Positions 53,071 to 62,606 of a stretch of 64,000 bases of DNA are shown here, in pieces. Both the position numbers and the translations under genes were made by a program. This stretch comes from Jiangellales bacterium. GTDB lineage: Bacteria; Actinomycetota; Actinomycetes; Jiangellales; Jiangellaceae. The number at the start of each line of letters is the position of its first letter. Within the stretch, counting starts at the first letter, position 1. The DNA lies in contig JAUJNY010000001.1 of the NCBI GenBank assembly GCA_030447955.1, positions 123,209 through 187,208 of the forward strand, written 5' to 3'. The notes under the pieces were generated by a model, which searched no databases, was not told the DNA's origin, and saw only the letters and a program-made list of their open reading frames with translations.

Positions 53071-53922
53071 CTAAATGTCGATCTCTCCACTGATGAGGGT
53101 CACGGTGTCGCCACCGACCCAGACGGTGCCCTGCTCATCGTCGTCGATCCGTGGCCGACCCCTGCGCCCTAGCCGTGTTCCCTGGCTGACGACGTACGGG
53201 GCCCGGATCCGCCCGGTCTGCAACATCCATTGTGCTACCGACGCGTTCAGGCTGCCGGTCACCGGATCCTCGCGCATCTCGCCCCGCTCACCGCTGAACA
53301 GCGCGCGCAGCTCGTACGCGAACGGGGAACCGGCTGGATAGGGTCCGATGAGTCCGAGGTCGAGGCTTCCGCTGCCGCTGTAAACGCTGAAGTCAGGGTC
53401 GAGCGCGAGGACCGTCTGCGCGTCCTTCAACAACACGGCGACCCACCCGGGTCCGTTGTCGGCCCACCGAGCGTCGACGATCTCCTTGCGGTTGATCCCG
53501 AGCACGGCAGCCAGCTCGTCCAGCAAGGTGTCATCGACCGGCCCCGATCGCAGCAGTGGCGGCGCCGCGAATGCCAACCCCGCCGCGTCACGGCGGACCT
53601 GAACTAGTCCCGATCCGCACTCCTGCACAACCACACCGGGGACTCTTGGCTCGCCCCCTGCCTGCAGCCACGCGTGGCAGCTGCCCAGCGTCGGATGCCC
53701 GGCGAACGGCAGCTCGCGGGCAAGAGTGAATATGCGGACCCTGTAGTCGGCCACCGGTGTGGTGGCCGGCAATAGGAAGGCCGTCTCCGACAGGTTCAAC
53801 CAGCGCGTCACCGCCTGCATCCGCTCGCTGGACAGCCCCCCAGCGTCCATCACGACCGCGAGCGGATTGCCTGCGAACGGCCGTTCTGCGAACACGTCGA
53901 CCATCTCGAAACGGTGGCGCAT
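53071..53922 (-). CDS. PhzF-family protein
   Basis: A 283-residue PhzF/DAP-epimerase-fold protein. Motifs: VDVFAERPFAGNPLAVV, NLSETAFLLPA with catalytic Glu, FTLARELPFAGHPTLGSCHA, FAYELRALFSGERG and EDPVTGSLNASVAQWM. It is likely an isomerase; substrate unknown. ATG 53922 has a GAGGAGG site. The 3' end reaches the HEPN remnant. Confidence 0.92.
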   Translation of the reverse strand: MRHRFEMVDVFAERPFAGNPLAVVMDAGGLSSERMQAVTRWLNLSETAFLLPATTPVADYRVRIFTLARELPFAGHPTLGSCHAWLQAGGEPRVPGVVVQECGSGLVQVRRDAAGLAFAAPPLLRSGPVDDTLLDELAAVLGINRKEIVDARWADNGPGWVAVLLKDAQTVLALDPDFSVYSGSGSLDLGLIGPYPAGSPFAYELRALFSGERGEMREDPVTGSLNASVAQWMLQTGRIRAPYVVSQGTRLGRRGRPRIDDDEQGTVWVGGDTVTLISGEIDI

Positions 53923-54142
53923 CTCATCCTCCTCTCCATCGTTCCGGTATGTGAACGCTGACCCGCCGACGGCGCCCCCTGCCATGCGGCCGCGAGCGTT
54001 GCGTCGGGTCGCGGAGGCGCTGGAGGTGAGGCAGCGCCTACTGCTGGCCAGGAGCTGAAGTACGTGCCAGCCGATGATCTCGGCAGCGAGTCGGAGTCCA
54101 ACAGGGGGGGAGGCCTGTGAGCACACGTACTGGGAGGACCGC

Positions 54143-54750
54143 ATGAGCATGCTCGACCTTGATTCAGCCGCGCAAGAGGTGATCGGTCTGTTGGATGGTG
54201 TGGCTGACGAGCATCTAGCTCGTCCCACGCCGTGCGCGGATACTTCGGTGGCCGCCCTGCTCGACCACCTCATGGGCCTGTCGCTGGCCCTTTACGTGGG
54301 CAGCCCGCAAGACGTCGGCTAGCGAGGGCGGGGGCGGTTCTGGACCAGGACAGGCGACCGCGGAACACCTCGACCCGGACTGGCGCTCCGTCTTGCCCCG
54401 GCAGCTCACCGACCTGGTAGAGGCCTGGCGCGACCCGGCGGCCTGGGCGGGGATGACCGAGGCCGGCGGGGTGCGTATGCCGGCGGAAGAGATGGGCGTG
54501 GTCGCCCTGGACGAGCTGGTGCTGCACGGCTGGGACCTCGCACGGGCCACCGGCCAGCCGTTCAGGTGTGAACCCGGTCAGCACGGCGGCCGTCCTTGAG
54601 TTCACCACCGCGTCGGTGCAGCCGGAGAACGCGGCAGCGCGCGAGGGGTTGTTCGGTCCCGTGGTGGACGTACCGCAGGACGCGCCCGCGTTCGACCGGG
54701 CGCTTGGGTTCGCCGGCCGTGACCCGGCATGGACGGCTACCTCGACCTGA
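54143..54750 (+). pseudogene. TIGR03086-family (maleylpyruvate isomerase-like) gene, two frameshifts
   Basis: A DinB-fold protein spread over three frames: MLDLDSAAQEVIGLLDGVAD, ARPTPCADTSVAALLDHL (from ATG 54143), then after an extra C at 54288-54290 FTWAARKTSASEGGG to VVALDELVLHGWDLARATGQ, then after an extra base in CCC at 54573-54575 PVSTAAVLEFTTASVQPENA and AFDRALGFAGRDPAW. Repaired length is about 201 residues. The HGWD motif marks the family. An intact relative lies at 59878. Confidence 0.82.
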
Positions 54751-54986
54751 CCGGAGCGTCAGATGACGCTGCGTACGCCGACCTGGCAGATGCTGGCGCG
54801 TACGGCGACAGCCAAAGCGCCATGGAGGGGATGCGGGGCTGGAGTGTCATCGGGTTCGGCAGGGGTGGGCCGCGCGGTAACAAGATGAGTGGTCCGCGCG
54901 GCAAGGCAGGCAGCAGGTCTTCTCGCGTGTGAAACTGCTAGGGAGCACGGCTTCCGTGCGAGCGTCGACCAACGGGGGAGAACCGC

Positions 54987-55988
54987 ATGCGTCGGACCGT
55001 GACAGCGGCGGCCCTGCTCGCCTTCGCCGCGGCCGGATGCTCATCCATCAGCCCGTCGGCGACAGCCACGCCAACGGGTGTAGCGGCGACGAGTCCAGCC
55101 ACCGGCGCGAGCACGGACCAGCCGACAGTCACCGGCTCGCCGCTGCCTACCGAAACGTCTCCGTCAACAACGCCGAGCCCAACGCCAAGTCCACCGGAGC
55201 TGCCGGGCGGCGGGCGGCGAGTCCTGCCGCAACACCGGCTCGTCGGGTTTGCCGGCGCCCCCAGCTCGGAGGCCTTCGGCCGGCTGGGGATCGGCGACCT
55301 CGACGACCGCGCCCGCCAGATCAAGCGGCTGGGCCGCGACTACGACGACGACCGCGACGTTCTGCCGGTGTTCGAGCTGATCACCGTCGTCGCGCTCGCA
55401 GACGCCGGCAGCGAGGGGCTCTACCGCAGCCGGCTGGGTGACGACGAGGTCCGCAAGTACCTCGCGGCCGCCCGGCGCGCCGGTGCGCTGCTGCTGCTCA
55501 ACATCCAGCCCGGGCTCAGCGAGTTCCTCCCCGAGGTTCGCGCGTACGAGCGGTGGCTGCGCGAGCCCGATGTGGGCGTCGCGCTCGACCCGGAGTGGGC
55601 GGTGGAGCCGGGAGAGGTCCCCGGACAGACGTACGGGACGACGACGGGGGCCGAGCTCGACCGCGTCTCCGCCTATCTGGCCAAGCTGGTCCGCCAGCAC
55701 GACCTCCCGCAGAAGGTCATGGTCTTCCACCAGGTCGCCGCCTCGGTGGTGACGCAGGAGGGGGCGATCCAGCGGCGACCCGAGGTGGCCGTCATCAAGA
55801 GCGTGGACGGCATCGGCTCACGAGCCCTGAAGGTCGCGACCTGGCGGGTGCTGACTCGTGACCTGCCGCCGCCGGTGCACGCCGGGTTCAAGCTGTTCTT
55901 CGAGGAGGACGCCCGCAGCGGTGACCTCATGACACCGCAGCAGGTGCTGGCGCTCCGCCCAAAGCCGGAGTACGTCCTCTACGAGTAG
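54987..55988 (+). CDS. Lipoprotein with TIM-barrel-like domain, unknown
   Basis: A 333-residue lipoprotein: signal MRRTVTAAALLAFAAAGC (lipobox AAGC), a Thr/Pro/Ser linker to about residue 75, then a globular domain with LVGFAGAPSSEAFGRLG, LLLLNIQPGLSEFLPEVRAY, VGVALDPEWAV, VMVFHQVAASVVTQEGAI and AGFKLFFEEDA. The repeated strand-helix pattern with Asp/Glu at strand ends resembles a glycosidase-like TIM barrel. No function assigned. 236 bp without a clear gene precede it. Confidence 0.8.
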   Translation: MRRTVTAAALLAFAAAGCSSISPSATATPTGVAATSPATGASTDQPTVTGSPLPTETSPSTTPSPTPSPPELPGGGRRVLPQHRLVGFAGAPSSEAFGRLGIGDLDDRARQIKRLGRDYDDDRDVLPVFELITVVALADAGSEGLYRSRLGDDEVRKYLAAARRAGALLLLNIQPGLSEFLPEVRAYERWLREPDVGVALDPEWAVEPGEVPGQTYGTTTGAELDRVSAYLAKLVRQHDLPQKVMVFHQVAASVVTQEGAIQRRPEVAVIKSVDGIGSRALKVATWRVLTRDLPPPVHAGFKLFFEEDARSGDLMTPQQVLALRPKPEYVLYE

Positions 55989-56018
55989 CCGTCCCCGCCT
56001 GTGCGAGGCTGGCGCGTC

Positions 56019-56495
56019 GTGAACGCGCCAGCGCCGGACCGGGTGGTCTATCCCCCCGCACCGGCGGCGGCGCTGCGCACGCTCGGTGCGGGCGCGCTGC
56101 TCCTCGGCTTGGCGCTGGTGGCATGGGTGCTGGCGCGCTCGGCCGGTCTCGACCGCGGTGACGCGGCGTACGGCCCGGCGCTCGTGCTGCTCGCCCTGTG
56201 CGCGCTGCCCGGGCTGGCGCTCTTCGCGACCGGAGCCTGGCGGGCCCTGCGGCCCGGCCCGCTGCTCGTCCTCGACGACCGCGGGTTCGAGCTGCGCACC
56301 GCGCCGTTCGGGGGTGTCCGCCGCGGCAGCTGGACGGAGGTGCGCGCCGTCCGCACGATGGTCCGCGGTCGGCGGCACGCGGTGGTGCTCGACCTGACCG
56401 GCCGGCGGCCATGCGTCATCGACGCCTCGCTGCTTGGCGTCCCCGGCACCGACCTGGCCGCCGCCGTACGCCGCCGGCTCAGCAGACCGCGCTGA
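56019..56495 (+). CDS. Two-helix membrane protein with PH-like domain
   Basis: A 158-residue protein with two membrane helices (LRTLGAGALLLGLALVAWVL, GPALVLLALCALPGLALFAT) and a C-terminal soluble part (LLVLDDRGFELRTAPFGGVR, GSWTEVRAVRTMVRGRRHAV, VIDASLLGVPGTDLAAAV) resembling bacterial PH domains. GTG 56019 is the likely start. The 3' end overlaps the convergent LCP gene by 17 bases. Function unknown. Confidence 0.75.
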   Translation: MNAPAPDRVVYPPAPAAALRTLGAGALLLGLALVAWVLARSAGLDRGDAAYGPALVLLALCALPGLALFATGAWRALRPGPLLVLDDRGFELRTAPFGGVRRGSWTEVRAVRTMVRGRRHAVVLDLTGRRPCVIDASLLGVPGTDLAAAVRRRLSRPR

Positions 56496-58002
56496 TCGAC
56501 TTGGCCTCGGCGGGCCGCTCCCCGGATCGAGGAGGCTTGCTCGTCGGCTCGCTCGACGGCTCGCTCGACTCGGTCGGCTGCGGCGTCGAGGCTGGTGCCG
56601 GCTCGAGCGACTTCGTCACTAGTGCCCGGATCTTGTCGTAGTCGGGGTCGAGGGTGCTGATCACATCGTCGGTGAAGGCCAGTGTCCGCACCTGCGCGTC
56701 CTTCACCTTGAGCGCCAGGTCGGTGAAGGCGGGCAGCAGGTGCTGGGGGATGTCGGTGCTGACGATGTCCTTGGTGACGTCGGCGATCTGCTGGTAACGG
56801 CGGAGCACCGTGCCGGGATCGGCCTGTTCGATGATGGCCCCGACGACGCAGCGCTGCCGGCGCATCCGGTCGTAGTCATCGCTGACTCCAACGGCTCCGC
56901 AGCGCGCCCGCGCGAACCACAGCGCCTGGTAGCCGTTGAGCTCCTGTACCCCCGGGCGGATGTAGCCCTCGGCCTCCTTACAAACCCCCGGCGCCAGCAC
57001 CTTGGTTCCGATCGGGATAGTCGTACGGACGTCGAGCGTGATCCCGCCGAGGGCGTCGATCAGTCGCTCAAAGCCGGCGAGATTGACCAGGGCGTAGTAG
57101 TTCACGTCCAAGCCGAGAATCTCCCCGGCCACCATCTTGATGGCATCGGCACCGGGGTTGGGGGAGCCTTCGAACAGCTTCGGATGCTCGGCAGGCACGA
57201 CGTCGTAGACGGCGTTGAGGATGTAGACGCCGGGGGGGCTGCCCGGGGAGGTGAAACCGTCGGGGTAGGCCTCGCGCAGCGGACCCTCGGGGAAGGGGGC
57301 CTTCTCGAGGTTGCGCGGCAGCGAGAAGAGCACCGTGTCGCCGGTCTGGGCGTTGATGCTCGCGACGATCATCGTGTCGGTACGGGTGCCGGTCCGGTCC
57401 GGCCCGGAGTCACCGCCGAGCAGCAGCACGTTGACCCGCTGCCGGTCGCCCCACGGGTTCTCTTGCGTCGCGTCGTCGGGAGAGGTCTTGCTGGGGTAGT
57501 CGAGCAGGGCGGATCCGCCGGGCAAGGTCGGGAACACGGTGTTGATGAGGTCGCCCTGCACGAAGGCGTAGCGCGAGGCCAGGCCGAGCGGCGCCGCCAC
57601 CAACGAGCACAGCACGATGACGATGAGCGAACCGCCAAGGCGGTAGCCGAGGCCGAGCCCGGCCGGCTCCAGCAGCCGGTGGCTCAACACCACCATGAGC
57701 ACCCAGAGCACTGCCGCGACAGCCAGGCCAACCCCCAACGTGGACAGCAGGTCGGGGCGCAAGGCAACGGTCAGCGCGAGCCGGCGGGTATCGAGCAGGA
57801 GCAGCAGGGCGACGACCGCAAGCACCAGCAACACCGCAAGAGAGAGGATCAGGGCACCGAGTCGACGACGCCCGGCCAGCATCAAACCGGCCCCGGGGAT
57901 GATCCCGGACACGACGGTGGCTGCATAGTAGCGGCGCAGGGAGTGATGGAGCGCCTGCTGCTGGGCCGTCTGGGCCGTCGCGCCGGTGGGGGCTTGGTTC
58001 AC
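56479..58002 (-). CDS. LytR-CpsA-Psr (LCP) family protein
   Basis: A 507-residue LCP phosphotransferase, which attaches glycopolymers to peptidoglycan. Four membrane helices lie in the first 150 residues, more than the usual one. The catalytic domain has VLLLGGDSGPDRTGTRTDTM, FSLPRNLEKAPFP, ALVNLAGFERLIDALGGITL and LWFARARCGAVGVSDDYDRM, RRQRCVVGAI. A Ser/Pro-rich tail follows. GTG 58002. Confidence 0.93.
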   Translation of the reverse strand: MNQAPTGATAQTAQQQALHHSLRRYYAATVVSGIIPGAGLMLAGRRRLGALILSLAVLLVLAVVALLLLLDTRRLALTVALRPDLLSTLGVGLAVAAVLWVLMVVLSHRLLEPAGLGLGYRLGGSLIVIVLCSLVAAPLGLASRYAFVQGDLINTVFPTLPGGSALLDYPSKTSPDDATQENPWGDRQRVNVLLLGGDSGPDRTGTRTDTMIVASINAQTGDTVLFSLPRNLEKAPFPEGPLREAYPDGFTSPGSPPGVYILNAVYDVVPAEHPKLFEGSPNPGADAIKMVAGEILGLDVNYYALVNLAGFERLIDALGGITLDVRTTIPIGTKVLAPGVCKEAEGYIRPGVQELNGYQALWFARARCGAVGVSDDYDRMRRQRCVVGAIIEQADPGTVLRRYQQIADVTKDIVSTDIPQHLLPAFTDLALKVKDAQVRTLAFTDDVISTLDPDYDKIRALVTKSLEPAPASTPQPTESSEPSSEPTSKPPRSGERPAEAKSISAVC

Positions 58003-58048
58003 GGTGCCCCTATTACACCGCACCGCCGAAGGGCCCGTCGACGTAGCG

Positions 58049-58690
58049 TCACGGCTGCTGCCGCAGCAGGGCCACCACCTCTTCGTCGCTGGTCGCGGCG
58101 AAGTCCACGTACGTCGCCCCTACCGCGCGGAAGTCGGCGGGACAATGGACGGCGACCACCTCGTCCGCGTCCGCGCTCAGGGCGCTCAGCGTTCCCTGCG
58201 GCGCGACCGGAACGCCGAGGACGAGCCGCGCGGGCTCGAGCTCGCGCAGCGCGCGCAGCGCCGAGCGGGCGCTGGCCCCTGTGGCGAGCCCGTCATCGAC
58301 CACGATGACCTCCGCGCCGGCGACGTCCGGCGGTGGACGCTCACCGCGCAGCGCCACCTCGCGGATCGCCCGCTCCTCCGCGGCGGCCAGGAACGCGGAC
58401 TCCAACCGGTCGGGCGGGACGCCGGTACGCCGGACGATGTCGTGGTTGACCACCCGGACACCGCCCGGCCCGACCGCTCCCATGGCGAGCTCCGGCTGCC
58501 ACGGCACCCCCACCTTGCGCACGACAAGGACGTCGAGCCGCGCGTCCAGTGCGGTCGCGACCTCGGCCGCCACCGGCACGCCCCCGCGCGGTAGGCCGAG
58601 CACGAGCGCGCCGCGGCCCCGCAGGTGAGCGAGTCGGGCGGCCAGCGCCCGGCCCGCGTCGACCCGGTCGGCGAAGCGCGCAGCTCTCAT
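58049..58690 (-). CDS. Phosphoribosyltransferase
   Basis: A 213-residue PRTase-fold protein. PRPP loop VIVVDDGLATGASARSALRA; N-terminal LVLGLPRGGVPVAAEVATAL and hood region KVGVPWQPELAMGAV match the 'putative phosphoribosyl transferase' family often found with erythromycin-esterase or stress genes. Substrate unknown. ATG 58690. Confidence 0.9.
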   Translation of the reverse strand: MRAARFADRVDAGRALAARLAHLRGRGALVLGLPRGGVPVAAEVATALDARLDVLVVRKVGVPWQPELAMGAVGPGGVRVVNHDIVRRTGVPPDRLESAFLAAAEERAIREVALRGERPPPDVAGAEVIVVDDGLATGASARSALRALRELEPARLVLGVPVAPQGTLSALSADADEVVAVHCPADFRAVGATYVDFAATSDEEVVALLRQQP

Positions 58691-58873
58691 GGAGACGGCT
58701 ACTGAGCCTCGGCCGGCTGCTGCATGTACAAGACCTCCCAGAAGTCATCGAAAGCGGGGCGATGAGTTCTCGTCGGCCGTCCAGTCTGTACTGCCGAGGG
58801 ACGACACCGCGGCCTGCCCACGGTCGCTAGGGTCGGCGGCGCAGATCCGAGGGAAGAAGGCGGGGCCGAGGCC

Positions 58874-59881
58874 ATGAGCACCCAGCGCGTCGAAGAGGAC
58901 TTCCTGCAGGTCACCGACCCGCTCCGGCGGGAGCTGACGGCGCACTGTTACCGCATGCTCGGCTCGGTGCACGACGCGGAGGATCTGGTCCAGGAGACCT
59001 ACCTGCGGGCGTGGCGGTCGTACGACCGGTTCGAGGGCAAGGCCTCGCTGCGCACGTGGCTGTACCGGATCGCCACCAACGCCTGCCTGACCGCACTGGA
59101 GAGCCGCAGCCGGCGCCCGCTGCCCACCGGTCTCGGCGCCCCCAGCGCCGCACCTGACGATCGACTGGTGGAGCAGCGGGAGGTGCCCTGGCTGGAGCCG
59201 GTCCCCGACGCGATGGTGGGCGGCACCGAGGACGACCCCGCCGCGATCGTCGCCTCCCGGGCGAGCGTCCGCCTGGCGCTCATCGCCGCCCTTCAGTACC
59301 TGCCGCCGCGGCAGCGTGCCGTGCTGGTGCTGCGCGACGTGCTGCGACTGCACGCCGCCGAGGTCGCGGAGATGCTCGACACCACGACGGCTGCGGTGAA
59401 CAGCAGCCTGCAGCGGGCCCGTGCCCAGATCGACCAGGCGGCGCTGAGCGAGGACGACATCAGCGAGCCGACCGCCCCAGACCAGCGCGAACTCCTCGAC
59501 CGCTACGTGCGGGCGCTCGAGGACAAGGACATCCCCGCCATCGTGGAGGTGTTCACCGCCGACGCGATCTGGGAGATGCCGCCGTTCACCGCCTGGTACC
59601 AGGGTCCGGACCACATCGGCCGACTCATCGACACCCAGTGTCCGGCCGGGCCGGGGGAGCTGCGACTGGTGCCGACGCGGGCCAACGGCCAGCCGGCGTT
59701 CGCCATGTACCGGCTGGGCGACGACGGCGACTGGCACGCGTTCCAGCTGCAGGTGCTGACGCTCGCGGCTGGGGGCATCGCGCACGTCACCGCGTTCTTC
59801 GACCTGCGCCTGTTCACGACGTTCGGCCTGCCGCTGACGCGACCCGCCGAGGACCTGGCACCCAGTCGCGCCGGCCGATGA
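58874..59881 (+). CDS. ECF sigma factor with SnoaL-like C-terminal domain
   Basis: A 335-residue TIGR02960-like sigma factor. Region 2 (HCYRMLGSVHDAEDLVQETY, ASLRTWLYRIATNACLTALE), region 4 (YLPPRQRAVLVLRDVLRLHA, EVAEMLDTTTAAVNSSLQRA), then a SnoaL-like domain from about residue 205 (RYVRALEDKDIPAIVEVFTA, HVTAFFDLRLFTTFGLPL). In this class the C-terminal domain modulates activity in place of a separate anti-sigma factor. ATG 58874. It overlaps a TIGR03086 gene by 4 bases. Confidence 0.93.
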   Translation: MSTQRVEEDFLQVTDPLRRELTAHCYRMLGSVHDAEDLVQETYLRAWRSYDRFEGKASLRTWLYRIATNACLTALESRSRRPLPTGLGAPSAAPDDRLVEQREVPWLEPVPDAMVGGTEDDPAAIVASRASVRLALIAALQYLPPRQRAVLVLRDVLRLHAAEVAEMLDTTTAAVNSSLQRARAQIDQAALSEDDISEPTAPDQRELLDRYVRALEDKDIPAIVEVFTADAIWEMPPFTAWYQGPDHIGRLIDTQCPAGPGELRLVPTRANGQPAFAMYRLGDDGDWHAFQLQVLTLAAGGIAHVTAFFDLRLFTTFGLPLTRPAEDLAPSRAGR

Positions 59882-60468
59882 CGCCGGCCCGTACGTCGCC
59901 GGCGTTGACCGGCGGCGTCGCCCTGCTCGAGCGCGCCATGGGCTACACCCTCGGCTGCCTGCGCAACGTCACTCCGGCGGACATGTCGAGACCCACGCCG
60001 TGTCACGACTGGGACCTGAGCGCGCTTCTGCTGCACACGAACGACTCCCTGCTGGCGCTGTACGAGGCCGTCGCGGTCCATCACGTCAAGCTCGACCCGG
60101 GGACGGCGATCGACAATCCGGCTGAGGACCCCGTCGCCAGCCTGCGGAATCTGGCCTCCCGCGTGCTTGGCGCGTGGACCAACGCAAACGCGCCTGACCT
60201 GGTCTCTGTCGGTGGCCACCCGTTGACCACCGACATCGTGGCCGCCGCCGGCGCCGTCGAGGTCGCCGTCCACGGCTGGGACGTCGCCGCGTCCTGCGGG
60301 CATCACCGGCCCATCCCACCGCTGCTGGCCGAGGAGATGCTGCAGCTCGCTCCGCTGTTCGTTACCGACACCGATCGACCGACGCGCTTCGCCGCTCCGG
60401 TGGACCTACCGTGGTCGGCCAGCCCGAGCGAACGGCTGATCGCCTTCCTCGGCCGCCAACCGCGCTGA
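59878..60468 (+). CDS. TIGR03086-family DinB-fold protein
   Basis: A 196-residue protein with SRPTPCHDWDLSALLLHTND and EVAVHGWDVAAS, the metal-ligand motifs of the mycothiol-dependent maleylpyruvate isomerase-like family. It overlaps the sigma gene stop as ATGA and is therefore translationally coupled; a regulatory link to that sigma factor is likely but not shown. Confidence 0.88.
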   Translation: MTPARTSPALTGGVALLERAMGYTLGCLRNVTPADMSRPTPCHDWDLSALLLHTNDSLLALYEAVAVHHVKLDPGTAIDNPAEDPVASLRNLASRVLGAWTNANAPDLVSVGGHPLTTDIVAAAGAVEVAVHGWDVAASCGHHRPIPPLLAEEMLQLAPLFVTDTDRPTRFAAPVDLPWSASPSERLIAFLGRQPR

Positions 60469-60566
60469 GCCGTACGGCCAACCGGGCGGAAGCGCCCGCC
60501 GCAGTCCTCGGCCGGGCACGCATCGCCGCCCGGTACCCTGAGCGGGCCCCGGCGTCGGGGTGCGTT

Positions 60567-60658
60567 GGAGGCGTCGCCTAGTCCGGTCGATGGCGCCCGC
60601 CTGCTAAGCGGGTTGAGGGTGATGAGCCCTCTCGCGGGTTCGAATCCCGCCGCCTCCG
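60567..60658 (+). tRNA. tRNA-Ser (anticodon GCT)
   Basis: Acceptor GGAGGCG (60567-60573) pairs with CGCCTCC (60651-60657), discriminator G. Anticodon stem CCCGC/GCGGG with loop CTGCTAA gives anticodon GCT, reading AGC/AGU. Long variable arm and GGTTCGAATCC T-arm present; CCA not encoded. Confidence 0.96.
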
Positions 60659-60676
60659 CCCTCTTTCCGCCGCGAC

Positions 60677-60738
60677 TTGTCAGACTGGGAGCGGGCTGGA
60701 GCCCGGCTCCAGTCTGACAAATCAGCCCGTACGGGGCT
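60677..60738. terminator. Double hairpin between tRNA-Ser and pckG
   Basis: A long stem (12 perfect base pairs 60677-60688 with 60709-60720, continued inward with one bulge to about 21 pairs) is followed by a second hairpin AGCCC-GTACG-GGGCT (60724-60738) and TTT. It stands downstream of the tRNA and of the convergent pckG, so it can end both transcripts. Confidence 0.8.
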
Positions 60739-60761
60739 TTCCGCTCCGTTTGGCGCAGACG

Positions 60762-62606
60762 TCAGACCAGGCCGAGTCGCGCCCGCAGGCTGTCCAGCTC
60801 GGTCCACAGCGTCGTCGGGAGCTTGTCGCCGAAACGGTCGAACCACTCGGTGATCTGCGGGACCTCGGCCTTCCACTCCTCCGGGTCGACGCCCAGCACC
60901 GCCTCGAGCTGGCCTCGGTCCAAGTCGAGGCCATCGACGTCCAGTGACTCGGGAGTGGGGACGCGCCCGATCGCGGTGTCGGTGGCCGCCGCGGTGCCCT
61001 CGATGCGCTCGATCACCCACTTGAGCACCCGGCCGTTCTCACCGAAACCGGGCCACAGGAACGAGCCGTTCTCGTCGCGGCGGAACCAGTTGACGTAGAA
61101 GATCCGCGGCAGCTTGGTGGCGTCGGCCTCCTTGCCCATGCGGATCCAGTGTCCGAAGTAGTCGCCGGCGTTGTAGCCAATGAACGGCAGCATGGCCATC
61201 GGGTCGCGGCGTACCACCCCGACCTTGCCCGCCGCGGCGGCGGTGGTCTCACTGGACAGCGTGGCGCCCATGAACACGCCGTGGCCCCAGTCGCGCGCCT
61301 CGGCGACGAGCGGAACGGTGCCCGCCCGCCGGCCGCCGAAGAGGATCGCCGAGATGGGGACGCCGCGCGGGTCGTCGTACTCGGGGGCGATGATCGGGCA
61401 CTGGGTGATCGGTGTGCAGAAGCGGCTGTTCGGGTGGCTGGAGGGTTCGGCGGACTCCGGCGTCCAGTCCTGGCCCTTCCAGTCGGTGAGGTGTGCCGGC
61501 GGCTCGGCGGAGTAGCCCTCCCACCAGACGTCGCCGTCGTCGGTGAGCGCGACGTTGGTGAACAGCGAGTTGCCCTTGTCGATGGTGCGCATCGCGTTCG
61601 GGTTGGTCTTCCAGCCGGTACCCGGCGCCACCCCGAACAGGCCGTACTCGGGGTTGAGTGCGTAGAGCCGGCCGTCCTCGCCGAAGCGCATCCAGGCGAT
61701 GTCGTCCCCCAGCGTCTCGACCTTCCAGCCCGGGACGGTGGGCTCGAGCATCGCGAGGTTGGTCTTGCCGCAGGCGCTGGGGAACGCCGCGGCCACGTAG
61801 TAGATGCGCTGCTCCGGCGAGGTGAGCTTGAGGATCAGCATGTGCTCGGCGAGCCAGCCCTCGTCACGGGCCATGGCGCTGGCGATGCGCAGCGAGTAGC
61901 ACTTCTTGCCGAGCAGGGAGTTGCCGCCGTAGCCGGAGCCGTACGACCAGATTGCCCGCTCGTCGGGAAAGTGGGTGATGTACTTGGTGTCGCTGCACGG
62001 CCAGGGCACGTCCGGCTGGGCCGGCTCGAGCGGCGCGCCCACCGAGTGCAGGCAGGGCACGAAGTCGGCGGCGCTGTCGCCGGAGCCCATCGCCTCCAGG
62101 ACGTGGGCGCCCATCCGAGTCATGATCCGCATCGAGGCGACGACGTACGCCGAGTCGGTGATCTCGACACCGAACATGGGTGCCTCGGCATCGAGCGGCC
62201 CCATGCAGAACGGGATGACGTACATCGTCCGGCCGCGCATGCACCCGGCGTAGAGGCCGGTCATTGCGGCCTTCATCTCCTCGGGGTCCATCCAGTTGTT
62301 GGTCGGCCCCGCGTCGGCCTTGTCGCGGCTGCAGATGAACGTGCGCTCCTCGACCCGCGCGACGTCAGTGGGGTCAGTGCGCGCCCAGAAGGAGTTGGGC
62401 TTCTTGTCGGGGTTGAGCCGCACCAGCGTGCCGACCTCGACGAGCTCGTCGGTGAGCCGGGTCCACTCCTCATCCGATCCGTCGCACCAGTGGACGCGGT
62501 CGGGCTGGGTGAGCTCGGCCACCTCGCGCACCCAGCTGAGTAGCCGCTGGTGCTGGGTGGGGGCGCTCGACCCGGCGGTGGCGCTAGTCGTCTCAGTGGT
62601 AGTCAT
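60762..62606 (-). CDS. pckG: Phosphoenolpyruvate carboxykinase (GTP)
   Basis: A 614-residue GTP-dependent PEPCK interconverting oxaloacetate and PEP. P-loop [15 protein letters not shown], kinase-2 [42 protein letters not shown] and the [10 protein letters not shown] region are all intact. ATG 62606 ([12 protein letters not shown]) is the family-like start; the frame is open upstream. Confidence 0.97.
   Translation of the reverse strand: MTTTETTSATAGSSAPTQHQRLLSWVREVAELTQPDRVHWCDGSDEEWTRLTDELVEVGTLVRLNPDKKPNSFWARTDPTDVARVEERTFICSRDKADAGPTNNWMDPEEMKAAMTGLYAGCMRGRTMYVIPFCMGPLDAEAPMFGVEITDSAYVVASMRIMTRMGAHVLEAMGSGDSAADFVPCLHSVGAPLEPAQPDVPWPCSDTKYITHFPDERAIWSYGSGYGGNSLLGKKCYSLRIASAMARDEGWLAEHMLILKLTSPEQRIYYVAAAFPSACGKTNLAMLEPTVPGWKVETLGDDIAWMRFGEDGRLYALNPEYGLFGVAPGTGWKTNPNAMRTIDKGNSLFTNVALTDDGDVWWEGYSAEPPAHLTDWKGQDWTPESAEPSSHPNSRFCTPITQCPIIAPEYDDPRGVPISAILFGGRRAGTVPLVAEARDWGHGVFMGATLSSETTAAAAGKVGVVRRDPMAMLPFIGYNAGDYFGHWIRMGKEADATKLPRIFYVNWFRRDENGSFLWPGFGENGRVLKWVIERIEGTAAATDTAIGRVPTPESLDVDGLDLDRGQLEAVLGVDPEEWKAEVPQITEWFDRFGDKLPTTLWTELDSLRARLGLV

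Noticed and set aside
53923-54142. Short gene between phzF and the TIGR03086 gene
   Set aside because: Only short frames with skewed composition and no ribosome site were seen; the region looks like the divergent promoter area or a remnant.
54751-54986. 67-codon frame from 54729 to 54932
   Set aside because: It starts inside the TIGR03086 coding end, lacks a ribosome site and has a Gly/Arg-rich nonsense-like translation.
52498-54986. Integrated island with att sites at tRNA-Ser
   Set aside because: No direct repeat of the tRNA 3' end and no integrase were seen downstream; only the MNT/HEPN remnant hints at past exchange.
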